From: Sulfurimonas sp. HSL3-1
Lineage (GTDB): Bacteria; Campylobacterota; Campylobacteria; Campylobacterales; Sulfurimonadaceae
Assembly: GCF_039645995.1 (NCBI RefSeq)
Contig: NZ_CP147920.1
Span: 2,170,001-2,234,000 of the forward strand
DNA length: 64,000 nucleotides
Direction: 5' to 3'
Made by a program: the position numbers and the translations under genes. The notes beneath the pieces were generated by a model that did no database searches, had not been told where the DNA came from, and saw only the letters and a list, made by a program, of their open reading frames with translations. Below are positions 39,130 to 46,827 of this stretch, piece after piece; positions within the stretch are counted from its first letter, which is position 1; every line of letters begins with the position of its first letter.

Positions 39130-39609
39130 TTACTGCAACCGTTTGAACTTGATCAGTATCCCGTGTTCGAGGTCCCGGAAGTATATCTGCTCCGCCGTGA
39201 CCCGGTAGACGATCCCGCCCACCTGCTGCTCGAAGCCCTCGTCGGTATGCACGAGATTCCGGCGCTCCATGATCGCCTCGCCGCGCAGCAGATGATAGAA
39301 GAGGTCGTCGGGGTAGGCGGCGCTGAGGTATTTTGCATTGAAGGCCGATTTGGCGAGGCACCCCTCCCCCTCCATACAGACGAGGCTTTCGATCTGCAGT
39401 CGCAAAATACGCTGGCCCGCCTCGAAGACTTCCAGCTCCGCCACCCCGTCGCCCTTACGGATATAGCCCGTGTCGGCGAACCGCCACTGCGGCGTCTTGA
39501 ACACGACGACATAGGCCGCCGTAACCGGAGGTTTTTTCATGACACAGCCACCGAGCAGTACGCCTGCAAGTATGGGTAAAAGCCACATTGTCAATCTGCT
39601 GATCGTCAT
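39130..39609 (-). CDS. Small lipoprotein of unknown function
   Basis: 159 residues from the ATG at 39609, which overlaps the upstream stop (ATGA) and has AAGGA before it; an open extension of 12 codons upstream is inside the neighbour and is rejected. Signal ends LLGGC (lipobox). The mature part, about 140 residues, has mixed strands and no recognised domain; two cysteines (LVCMEGEGC) may form a disulfide. Probably co-translated with the NlpC/P60 lipoprotein gene before it, suggesting an envelope role. Confidence 0.75.
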   Translation of the reverse strand: MTISRLTMWLLPILAGVLLGGCVMKKPPVTAAYVVVFKTPQWRFADTGYIRKGDGVAELEVFEAGQRILRLQIESLVCMEGEGCLAKSAFNAKYLSAAYPDDLFYHLLRGEAIMERRNLVHTDEGFEQQVGGIVYRVTAEQIYFRDLEHGILIKFKRLQ

Positions 39610-40184
39610 CTGATCCTTCTTGTCGTCCAGTAGTGCCGTTGCCAATAGGGCTTATCCATACTCGAGATCATCACCCCGTACTTGGTGGAAACGTGCATGA
39701 ACTTCCCCGCTTCGAGATAGATGCCGACATGGCGGTCCCGCCCGCTGGTGCGGAAAAAGACAAGGTCCCCGGCCTGAAGCTGCTGCCGGGATACGGCACT
39801 GCCGCAGCTTGCCTGCTGCCGGGTTGTCCGGGGCAGCCTGATGCCGAAGAGTTCCCGATAGGCCTGCTGCACGAATGCGGAGCAGTCGATCCCCCGCGGC
39901 CCCGTGCCCCCGTAACGGTAAGGGACATGGTGCCACTTCGTTTGGAAAGGGTAGAGTTTGGCCAGGGCCGGATCCTGGCTCACCGGCTGCGGCGCCGGAG
40001 CCTGCACTTCCTCCTGCAGCAGCCACACCTCCTCCATCGGCGGCAGCGCCGCAAAGGTCCTGTCGGCGGCATTGACAACCGAGGGCGGCGACGGTCTGCG
40101 CTCGACGTAACGGGTGGAGCAGCCGCCGAGCAGCAGTGCTGCGATGCCCAGGCCCACCAGTTGCCATACGCCTCTCAATTTCAT
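39606..40184 (-). CDS. NlpC/P60-family cell-wall endopeptidase lipoprotein
   Basis: 192 residues. Lipoprotein signal (LLLGGC) then a proline-rich linker to about residue 75. The C40 peptidase domain has nucleophile Cys in GIDCSAFVQQAY, catalytic His in DRHVGIYLE and the third residue in FMHVS. AGDLVFF is also typical. Relatives (Spr/MepS, NlpC) cut D,D- or D,L-peptide links in peptidoglycan; the exact bond is not predictable. First gene of a two-gene unit with the small lipoprotein (4-bp overlap). Confidence 0.9.
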   Translation of the reverse strand: MKLRGVWQLVGLGIAALLLGGCSTRYVERRPSPPSVVNAADRTFAALPPMEEVWLLQEEVQAPAPQPVSQDPALAKLYPFQTKWHHVPYRYGGTGPRGIDCSAFVQQAYRELFGIRLPRTTRQQASCGSAVSRQQLQAGDLVFFRTSGRDRHVGIYLEAGKFMHVSTKYGVMISSMDKPYWQRHYWTTRRIR

Positions 40185-40200
40185 CCTCGCACCGAACCTT

Positions 40201-41217
40201 TCAGCCCATCGGGTAAAGAATGTCCGCGTGTACCGCGTCGCAGGCCGCCATCACCTCTGCCGAGAGGGTCAGCTCCATGGCCGCGAGCGACGCGTCGAGC
40301 TGCTCGGGGCGGGTCGCGCCGATGATCGTGGAGGCGACAAAGTCGTGCTGCTTGCTCCAGGCTGCCGCCAACGTGACCGGGTCCAACCCCGCGTCGGCGG
40401 CAATCTTGAGATAGCGCTGCGTGGAAGCCAGGGTCTTGTCATTGACAAAGCGTGCGGCCATCAGGCGCTGACGGGCATTGGGGGATTTGAAATAGTCCGC
40501 GAAACGCCCCCCGCTTATCTCCGCCTGATTGTATTTCCCGCTGAGCACGCCGCCGCCCAGCGGCGAATAAGGCAGCAGGGAGATCTGCTCTTGACGGCAG
40601 AGGGTGGCCAGCTCGTCCATGAAACGGCGGTTCAGCATGGAGAAGTTGTTCTGAATCGACTCAAAGCGCGCCAGCCCTTTGTAGTGGCTAGCGGCCAGGG
40701 CCTTCGCCGTCCCGTAGGCCGTGTCGTTGGAGGTACCGATATAGCGCACCTTGCCGCTCTGTACCAGCCGGTCGAAAGCCTCCATCGTCTCCTCGACGGG
40801 CACAACAGTATCGGGCCAATGCATCTGGTAGAGGTCGATGTAGTCCGTCCCGAGCCGTCTCAAAGAGCCTTCGACCGCCCGTTCGATATGGAAACGGTCC
40901 ATGGCCGTCAGCCCATGGCGTACCGGGGGTACGAACCAGCCCGAGGCCGCCCCGGCGACCTTGGAGGCGAGGATAATGCTCTCCCTCGGCTTCGTTTTAA
41001 GCCAGCGTCCGACGATCTCCTCGGTCTGTCCCGCCAGGTCCACACGCGGCGGAACGGGGTAGAGTTCGGCGGTGTCATAGAAGTTCACCCCCGCCGCGTA
41101 GGCCTTGTCCATAATGGCGAAGGCGCTCTTCTCGTCGCACTGCCCGGGAAAGGTCATCGTCCCCAGGCAGATCGGGCTGACCCGCAGGCCGCTTCGGCCG
41201 ATGTAGCGGTATTCCAT
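40201..41217 (-). CDS. Aldo/keto reductase
   Basis: 338 residues, TIM-barrel AKR family. Catalytic tetrad visible: Asp and Tyr in FYDTAELY, Lys in LASKVAG, His in LYQMHWPD. NADPH-binding C-terminal part includes TIIGATRPEQLDASL. The GTMTFP start and YIGRSGLRVS pattern match the YajO/Tas group of bacterial AKRs, which reduce diverse aldehydes. Substrate unknown. AGGAGG ribosome site. Sixteen bp upstream of the NlpC gene, same strand, so possibly one transcript. Confidence 0.9.
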   Translation of the reverse strand: MEYRYIGRSGLRVSPICLGTMTFPGQCDEKSAFAIMDKAYAAGVNFYDTAELYPVPPRVDLAGQTEEIVGRWLKTKPRESIILASKVAGAASGWFVPPVRHGLTAMDRFHIERAVEGSLRRLGTDYIDLYQMHWPDTVVPVEETMEAFDRLVQSGKVRYIGTSNDTAYGTAKALAASHYKGLARFESIQNNFSMLNRRFMDELATLCRQEQISLLPYSPLGGGVLSGKYNQAEISGGRFADYFKSPNARQRLMAARFVNDKTLASTQRYLKIAADAGLDPVTLAAAWSKQHDFVASTIIGATRPEQLDASLAAMELTLSAEVMAACDAVHADILYPMG

Positions 41218-41252
41218 TGTTATCCTCCTAAAAGTGTGGCGTTCCCTGCACG

Positions 41253-42143
41253 CTACTCAATCAGTTCTTTCATCTCTTCCGCACAGACAAGCACCAGCGT
41301 ATCACTGCGCATCGCGTCAAGCTCGTTGGAAAATCCCCGTTTCGCGAAAAGCCAGATCTGCTCCGGCTCGAGCCCGACAAGGGCGCACTTCTCCTGCAGC
41401 TTCTGCAGTTCGCCCCGGTTGACCTTGGTATTGGTCCATTTGCACTCGCCGACGATAAAGCCGCCGTCAGGGGCGCGGGCCAGGATATCAAGCTCGATCA
41501 CCCGGTCCCAGTAGCTGCCGCAGCGCAGGTAGGGGTCGTTCCCCAACTGATGGCGCAGGTAGAGCTGGGAGATTTCCTCGAAGACCAGCCCGGTAAAGGC
41601 CGTATCCTGCTCCTCAAAACGCTGCAATACGCTTTCATAGTCCCCCTGCTCAATCCGGCGGTGCTGCGGCGAGACGAAACGGAACCAGAAGCGCAGGAAA
41701 GGCGAACGGAAGCGCAGTTTGTGCGAGATACGGTGGCGGGCGACCTCCCGCTTGAGCTTCTGCTTCGGGTAGCTCTTTTCCGGCGGCGCTTCCCGCGAGG
41801 CTTCCAGGTCGAGGATGCCGAGGGTACGCAGGTGGTCGACGAGCTCGCCCCCCTTCGCTTCGCTAATGTGCGCCCGGCGGCAGGCGGAGTGGATACGGCG
41901 GTCCCCCTTCGCCACGGCCTGCAGTAGCGCAATCACCTGCCGGTCCTCGAGAAAGCCTGTATGAATGCGGTTGTAGTGTTCGCCGTAGTGGTCCAGTATC
42001 TTCGTTTCGATCAGTTCGGAAAGCGGGATGGTCGTATCGATCTCGATGCCGCTCTCGCCGAATACGGCGAAATATGCAATGAGCGTCTCCATCGAATCGG
42101 GGAACGTCTCATCATGGAAACGGCGCAGTTGGTTCAGCAGCAA
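41253..42143 (-). CDS. DUF234-type, PD-(D/E)XK nuclease-like protein
   Basis: 296 residues starting at TTG (42143); no ATG near the start has a ribosome site, and the first internal Met is residue 18. The C-terminal half has RVIELDILAR ... FIVGECKW, the Asp and Glu-x-Lys arrangement of the PD-(D/E)XK nuclease fold, as in DUF234. In archaea and many bacteria DUF234 is attached to an AAA ATPase domain; no P-loop is present here. The N-terminal half contains a winged-helix-like segment (ACRRAHISEAKGGELVDHLRTLGIL). Cellular role unknown. Confidence 0.75.
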   Translation of the reverse strand: MLLNQLRRFHDETFPDSMETLIAYFAVFGESGIEIDTTIPLSELIETKILDHYGEHYNRIHTGFLEDRQVIALLQAVAKGDRRIHSACRRAHISEAKGGELVDHLRTLGILDLEASREAPPEKSYPKQKLKREVARHRISHKLRFRSPFLRFWFRFVSPQHRRIEQGDYESVLQRFEEQDTAFTGLVFEEISQLYLRHQLGNDPYLRCGSYWDRVIELDILARAPDGGFIVGECKWTNTKVNRGELQKLQEKCALVGLEPEQIWLFAKRGFSNELDAMRSDTLVLVCAEEMKELIE

Positions 42144-42208
42144 TGGAGGCCCTCGGTCAGCATGGGGGCATTATAGCACAGGGCCCGGCCTCAGGGGAAG
42201 TGGTACGT

Positions 42209-43060
42209 TCAGCGCTCTTTGCAGATCTCGCCGTACATCGCCGGTCGGCGGTCGGCGAAGAGCGCCCAGTAGTCACGCTGTCTGGCGATCTCGTCCAGGT
42301 CATACTCGGCATAGATGACCCCTTCGCTCTCACGGTCGGCCTCGGCGATCTTCCTGCCGGTATAGTCCGTCGCGAAGGAAGAGCCGTAAAAGGTGAGCGT
42401 GCAGCTCTCCCCCGCCTCCTCGCCGATGCGGTTGGCTGCGATGACGGGGACGGTGTTGGCGGCGCTGTGCCCCTGCTGGACCCGCTGCCAGTGCTCTTTG
42501 GAATCGACGTTGATCTCCGGTTCGCTGCCGATGGCGGTGGGATAGAAAATCAGTTCGGCACCCAGAAGCGCGAGCGAGCGTGCCGTCTCCGGGAACCACT
42601 GGTCCCAGCAGATGCCGACGCCGATCTTGCCGAAACGTGTCTGCCATACTTTGAACCCGGTATCTCCCGGCACAAAGTAGAACTTCTCCTCGTACCCCGG
42701 ACCGGAAGGAATGTGGGTCTTGCGGTAGTTCTCCAGCACCGACCCGTCAGCATCGATCATCACCAGGGAGTTGAAATAGCGCTCGCCGTCGCGCTCGAAA
42801 TAGCTCAGCGGCAGCACGACGCCGAGCTCCTTCGCCAGCGCCGAGAAGCGGGCAATCATCGGGTGACCCTGGCGCGGTTCGGCCCACGTAAAATACTTCT
42901 CGTCCATATCCTTGCAGAAATAGAGCCCTTCGAAGAGTTCCGGCAGCAGCACGATCTGCGCACCCCCTGCCGCCGCTTCGCGTACCAGCGCTTCCGCCCG
43001 GTCCTTATTGGCCTCTTTATCCTCACCCATGCGCATCTGAATAGCGGCGACTTTCACCAT
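42209..43060 (-). CDS. aguB: N-carbamoylputrescine amidase
   Basis: 283 residues, nitrilase superfamily. Catalytic triad Glu in LLPELFEG, Lys in YRKTHIPSGPGYEEKFYF, Cys in GICWDQWFPE. SEPEINVDSKEHWQRVQQGHSAAN is typical of AguB. It hydrolyses N-carbamoylputrescine to putrescine, CO2 and ammonia in polyamine synthesis from agmatine. AguA, its usual partner, is not in the window. A GGGAG ribosome site precedes the ATG. Confidence 0.93.
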   Translation of the reverse strand: MVKVAAIQMRMGEDKEANKDRAEALVREAAAGGAQIVLLPELFEGLYFCKDMDEKYFTWAEPRQGHPMIARFSALAKELGVVLPLSYFERDGERYFNSLVMIDADGSVLENYRKTHIPSGPGYEEKFYFVPGDTGFKVWQTRFGKIGVGICWDQWFPETARSLALLGAELIFYPTAIGSEPEINVDSKEHWQRVQQGHSAANTVPVIAANRIGEEAGESCTLTFYGSSFATDYTGRKIAEADRESEGVIYAEYDLDEIARQRDYWALFADRRPAMYGEICKER

Positions 43061-43143
43061 GGTTTTCTCCCAATCAAACTAAACCGAATTATACCGCTTT
43101 CGCGCACTGCTGTACTGCGAAAGTGATTCATAATACAGTCACA
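43061..43143. other. Short gap between aguB and repeat copy 3
   Basis: 83 bp containing the aguB ribosome site and leader. CCGAATTATACC on the plus strand reads GGTATAATTCGG on the minus strand, a likely -10 box (TATAAT at about 43089-43094) for aguB. Confidence 0.4.
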
Positions 43144-43457
43144 GAGCTTCGGCCCGTCGAAGCGCATAGAATGAAATCAGACATTGGCCTTGAGCGCTCC
43201 TTGTAAGCCGCCCTGGAGGCAAAAAGCCGGGAAGGGCGAGCGATTCGCGAAAGGCCGCTTTTTGCGCTACTTTTTCTAAAAAAGTGGCAAAGCGATACTC
43301 TTCTCTATCTTTTCTTTTTACAAAGAAAAGAAACAAAAGAAAATCGTCGTTGCGCGAATCGCACGCTGCTCCCGGCTTTGTGCCTCCGCAGCGGCTTTCA
43401 AGGCACGCTTAACGACAAGTTGCCTATTAATTACATGCGCTTCGGAGGACCGAGGCT
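43144..43457. repeat. Palindromic repeat element, copy 3 (~314 bp)
   Basis: Same structure as copy 2, with the arms in better condition: left arm from GAGCTTCGGCCCGTCGAAGC (43144) and right arm ending TTCGGAGGACCGAGGCT, imperfect inverted repeats of about 105 bp. Module A then B at the centre (hairpins at about 43279-43295 and 43312-43334). Most sequence is shared with copy 2. No direct target-site duplication is apparent. Confidence 0.85.
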
Positions 43458-43697
43458 AATTGGGGAAGAAGTGACTTAAACACGTCGAAGCTTTTTTGAC
43501 GGAAGAAGAAAGCAACGCATAGCACAGGATGACACGCCATGACGCCGGGGCAGCTCTGAAAACCCTGTACGGTGCCGAGCTTACAGGCATCAACCAACGA
43601 GGAGAACGGTTCCGCCGGTAAATGCCCTGGCACATCGCACAGGGTTTCCACAATCGCCCGGAAGCTTTTTGCCGGGAGTGCTCCCGGCAAAGCAAGG
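43458..43697. other. 240-bp gap after comEA with a strong hairpin
   Basis: No supported gene. A perfect 10-bp inverted repeat with a 2-base loop (43669-43678 with 43681-43690) lies just beyond the comEA stop and could mark the 3' end of that transcript, though no T tract follows. Confidence 0.45.
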
Positions 43698-43949
43698 TCA
43701 GACCTCGAGCTCATCCTTGAGCTTGAGAAAGGTCTTTTCACCTACTCCCTTGACGTTCATGATATCCTCGATGCTGTTGAAGCGGTGCTCTTTGCGGTAC
43801 TCAATAATCTTCGCCGCCGTCGCCGGGCCGATCCCCTTGAGACTGGACAACTCCTCCGCCGTCGCTGTGTTGAGGTTAACCCCCGCGAACAGAGGTATGC
43901 TGATCACCAGCGCGGCAAGCACCGCCGCGGTTTTCTTCACGAATCCCAT
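43698..43949 (-). CDS. comEA: ComEA-like helix-hairpin-helix DNA-binding protein
   Basis: 83 residues: a signal peptide or N-terminal helix (VKKTAAVLAALVISIPLFAG) followed by VNLNTATAEELSSLKGIGPATAAKIIEYR, the ComEA-type double helix-hairpin-helix DNA-binding fold, then a second hairpin (DIMNVKGVGEKTF). In competent bacteria ComEA holds incoming DNA in the periplasm. Short stand-alone ComEA proteins are common in Campylobacterota. No other competence gene is nearby. AAGGAG ribosome site. Confidence 0.88.
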   Translation of the reverse strand: MGFVKKTAAVLAALVISIPLFAGVNLNTATAEELSSLKGIGPATAAKIIEYRKEHRFNSIEDIMNVKGVGEKTFLKLKDELEV

Positions 43950-44114
43950 TTCGACTCCTTTTTAATGAAAAGTTCCGGGTACCCTTCTGCAATCCTACTG
44001 AAATAGTATTAAATATTTTTTAACTGTTTATATTTCATAGTGCAATATTATTATTTTTTAGTATTTTATATTGATATTGTATATTCATCCATAATTCGGA
44101 ACAAGGAGTAATTC

Positions 44115-44585
44115 ATGTACCAGACCATGACCCAGATCGGCAAAACCTACGGCGTCGACGCCAAGGCCGTCGGCAAGATACTCTATACGTTGAAGATCCG
44201 CGACCCCGACCATCCGGAGCAGAGAGGTTTCCCTTTCGAGCAGGCCGTCGTCCACGGCATCGCCAAAGCCTATACGGGACGTACGGGGGAACCTTACTAC
44301 CGTTACGACATCGAACGGGTGAAGGAGGAGTTCGAAGCGGAACTGAAGCGGCTGCCGCCTGAACACCAGACTCTTCCATCCCAAAAGACCATGGCGGGGG
44401 ATGTATCAGGAAACGGGACGATCGAAGCGAAACTGCAGGAGATGCTAACGGCACTGAACAGCGTCCTGCAGACGGGAGAGATAGACGGTCTTCACCGTCT
44501 GAAAGGGGATATCGCGGATATCTATGGAATATTAGCGCGCATGTATGACGAACGACAGATGAAAAACAGCAGCGCACGAACATAA
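44115..44585 (+). CDS. Hypothetical protein with helix-turn-helix-like start
   Basis: 156 residues; family not recognised. The N-terminus (MTQIGKTYGVDAKAVGKILYTLKIRD) looks like a helix-turn-helix of the kind found in DNA-binding or phage-type regulators. A conserved-looking segment AYTGRTGEPYYRYDIERVKEEFE follows; the C-terminal 60 residues are helical and charged. AAGGAG ribosome site; the 150 bp before it are very AT-rich, unlike the gene. Isolated, with AT-rich gaps on both sides, so it may be a remnant of transferred DNA. No function is proposed. Confidence 0.6.
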   Translation: MYQTMTQIGKTYGVDAKAVGKILYTLKIRDPDHPEQRGFPFEQAVVHGIAKAYTGRTGEPYYRYDIERVKEEFEAELKRLPPEHQTLPSQKTMAGDVSGNGTIEAKLQEMLTALNSVLQTGEIDGLHRLKGDIADIYGILARMYDERQMKNSSART

Positions 44586-44972
44586 CAGGCTGTCTCCTGT
44601 CGACCGTTCATGTGACTATTGTCCTCTCACCATGAACTATCGGTGGCATCAGCTTGGGGAATCCCGCTCACCTTGGTGCAACTACCGAGGGAATGAGACT
44701 CTGATGATGACCACCATCCCCTTTGACCCTTGCAAACAATCCAAACCCATTCCCTACGAGAAGAAGCATTAGTTTTGTGAATACTATATGCATATTTAAA
44801 AATTATATTATTGTCAAATGTTATTTTTTGGCTGTCCTTTTGTATTACGGTGTTATTTTTTATAAAAAAATAATCTAAAAAAACCTAGAGTGTCACTGAA
44901 TGTTTGAAAAGGCTGCGCGCTTTCTACAGGCACGCCAGGTTATTACAATCCTCTCAATAAAAGGAACTTTGA
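44586..44972 (+). other. 387-bp gene-free AT-rich region
   Basis: No gene. Bases 44770-44890 are strongly AT-rich with long T and A runs. TACAAT at 44944-44949 (in TTATTACAAT) is a candidate -10 box for the lipoprotein gene that starts 24 bp later. Confidence 0.5.
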
Positions 44973-46616
44973 ATGATTTCCCAGCACTCCCTATGGAGAA
45001 AAACACTTCTCTCCGGATTAATTCTGTTTGCCGTCGCTGCGATCACGGCATGTAACTCGTCGAGCAATTCGACCAAGACGCCAAGCGTCCTATCGGCCCA
45101 GGATAGTATCGCGACGGTCAGCGTCGTTGACACCTCAGGTCTCCCGGTAACGGGTGCGAGCGTCACTTTTAACGGGACGGCCCTGGACATCGAAGGCAAA
45201 GAGATTACGGAAGCTTTGACAACCGACGAGACCGGTCTCATCGCGTTTTACAGCTCTGTCGGCGCCAACGTTAAAATCCTTGCAAGCAAGGCGGGGTATC
45301 TTACCACCGGGACAGAGATGACTATTAGCGACGGGGCCAACAACAAGATCCTGACGATGGTCGTCTTTCAAGACGGTGCAACAGTGAATGGCATCGCGAT
45401 GGGAGAGCAGAACGTGACGACCTCCGGCGGGACGACGACCGGTCCCGTCGAAGTCACCCTCAACAATACGACCGACGGCAACGTCTCCGTCAGCCAGAAA
45501 ATCACCATTCCCGCGGGCACGGTGATGAAAACAGCCGACGGGCAACCGGCGACCGGTACGGTGCACGTCCAGGCAACCAACTTCACCGCCGATGCGGTCG
45601 AAGCCTTCCCGGGAGGGATGTCTGTCGTAGCAGCCGGCGTGCCCAATACGGTGACGAACACCACGAGTACGCAAGCCGTCGACTTCGTATCGGCGGGCTT
45701 TACGGCGATCCAAATGACGGACGACGATGGCAAAAGTATCAAATCCTTCGAAAACAACCCTATCACGATTGAAATGCTCGTTCCCATCGGGAGCCTCAAC
45801 CCGGAAACGGGCAATCCCATTGCCATCGGCGATATCATCCCTATCTGGAGCTACGAGGAGACCACGGGCGAATGGAGCTATGAGGGTCAGGGCGAAGTGC
45901 TGGCAAACGACGCGACGACGTACAAGATTGTCTATGAAGCCTCGCACTTGAGCTACTGGAATCTCGACTGGTATGGCGGTGAGCGCTGCAGACCGGCCTA
46001 TGTCGACATCGCCGATCTTTCCCAGGGTACCGAAGTCATTACCTCACTCAAAGTCAAAGCACGCGGCCTCCATAGAGAGGTCTTCGATTACGCAGGCGAC
46101 GGCTCTTATGAGCTGAACAACATACCGAGAAACCTACCGGTCACCTTGACGCTCTATTACGACGGCGAAAAACGGGACAGCACCACCGTTACCTTTAGCG
46201 ATACGGGGTGTCAGGCCGCGTTGCATGTCGGGACGGTCGTACCGAAAACCCCCGTCAGAGTCCGCGTTGTAGAAGAATGCCGCAACGGCAGTAAGCAAAA
46301 CCCTATCCCATCCGCCAGTATCATTATGCAAACCGCCGGAGGGGCCTGGACAGCCACCGGCGTCTCTACCGGGCTCGACGGTGTCGCCGGCATTCTGATC
46401 GCACCGGACCAGAATACGAATATCCGTGTCTATATGTATGGGACGGATCGTTACACCTCCACCTTCTCCTCGGTAAACATTAAGGCCGGTGAGACGCAGG
46501 ATCAGACGATCGTCTTCACCCTCGGTTCCAAGTATGACGACTACTGCAACGGCGGTGCTACAGGCGCTACTGGCGGGACAGGCGGCACCGGTGGAACAGG
46601 CGGTACCAACCTCTAA
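44973..46616 (+). CDS. Large lipoprotein with repeated Gly-X-Thr tail
   Basis: 547 residues. Lipobox in FAVAAITAC. The first 110 residues look like an Ig/carboxypeptidase-regulatory-like fold (VVDTSGLPVTGASVTFNG). The middle has the WSYEETTGEWSYEGQG and SHLSYWNLDW pair seen in FAM171/CILP-like surface proteins, plus further carboxypeptidase-regulatory-like repeats (about residues 350-440 and 440-530). The C-terminus is six GXT triplets (GATGATGGT...), encoded by near-identical 9-base units. Likely an outer-membrane surface protein; function unknown. Confidence 0.7.
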   Translation: MISQHSLWRKTLLSGLILFAVAAITACNSSSNSTKTPSVLSAQDSIATVSVVDTSGLPVTGASVTFNGTALDIEGKEITEALTTDETGLIAFYSSVGANVKILASKAGYLTTGTEMTISDGANNKILTMVVFQDGATVNGIAMGEQNVTTSGGTTTGPVEVTLNNTTDGNVSVSQKITIPAGTVMKTADGQPATGTVHVQATNFTADAVEAFPGGMSVVAAGVPNTVTNTTSTQAVDFVSAGFTAIQMTDDDGKSIKSFENNPITIEMLVPIGSLNPETGNPIAIGDIIPIWSYEETTGEWSYEGQGEVLANDATTYKIVYEASHLSYWNLDWYGGERCRPAYVDIADLSQGTEVITSLKVKARGLHREVFDYAGDGSYELNNIPRNLPVTLTLYYDGEKRDSTTVTFSDTGCQAALHVGTVVPKTPVRVRVVEECRNGSKQNPIPSASIIMQTAGGAWTATGVSTGLDGVAGILIAPDQNTNIRVYMYGTDRYTSTFSSVNIKAGETQDQTIVFTLGSKYDDYCNGGATGATGGTGGTGGTGGTNL

Positions 46617-46624
46617 AAGGGCCG

Positions 46625-46643
46625 CACGCACAAAAGGTGCGTG
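46625..46643 (+). terminator. Hairpin after the lipoprotein gene
   Basis: A perfect 7-bp stem CACGCAC/GTGCGTG with a 5-base loop begins 8 bases after the stop. The tail is TTCCCTC, not a good T tract, so termination is likely but not certain. The rest of the gap to 46827 is empty. Confidence 0.45.
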
Positions 46644-46827
46644 TTCCCTCACTCTTCTGACATTCCCCTCAGTGAACGAACGTCCCAACACATTACAACT
46701 ACCTGTCGCGCTTCAATTGAAAACAGATCGATGACGCTTATCTTTATCAATCTATCCAGTCGGAATATACTTCCCGACGCACGAATAAACCTTTCAACGC
46801 TCCATACCTATGCATCTATAGTACAGG

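Noticed and set aside
40114..41514. Long plus-strand frame across the NlpC and aldo/keto reductase genes
   Set aside because: Antisense to two clear genes, composition typical of a shadow frame, no start signal.
37393..43457. CRISPR array
   Set aside because: The repeats here are palindromic elements spaced by kilobases, without equal spacers; no short regular repeats were seen anywhere in the window.
43427..43741. 104-codon minus-strand frame downstream of comEA
   Set aside because: Its start lies in comEA in another frame, there is no ribosome site, and the sequence matches no family; treated as chance.
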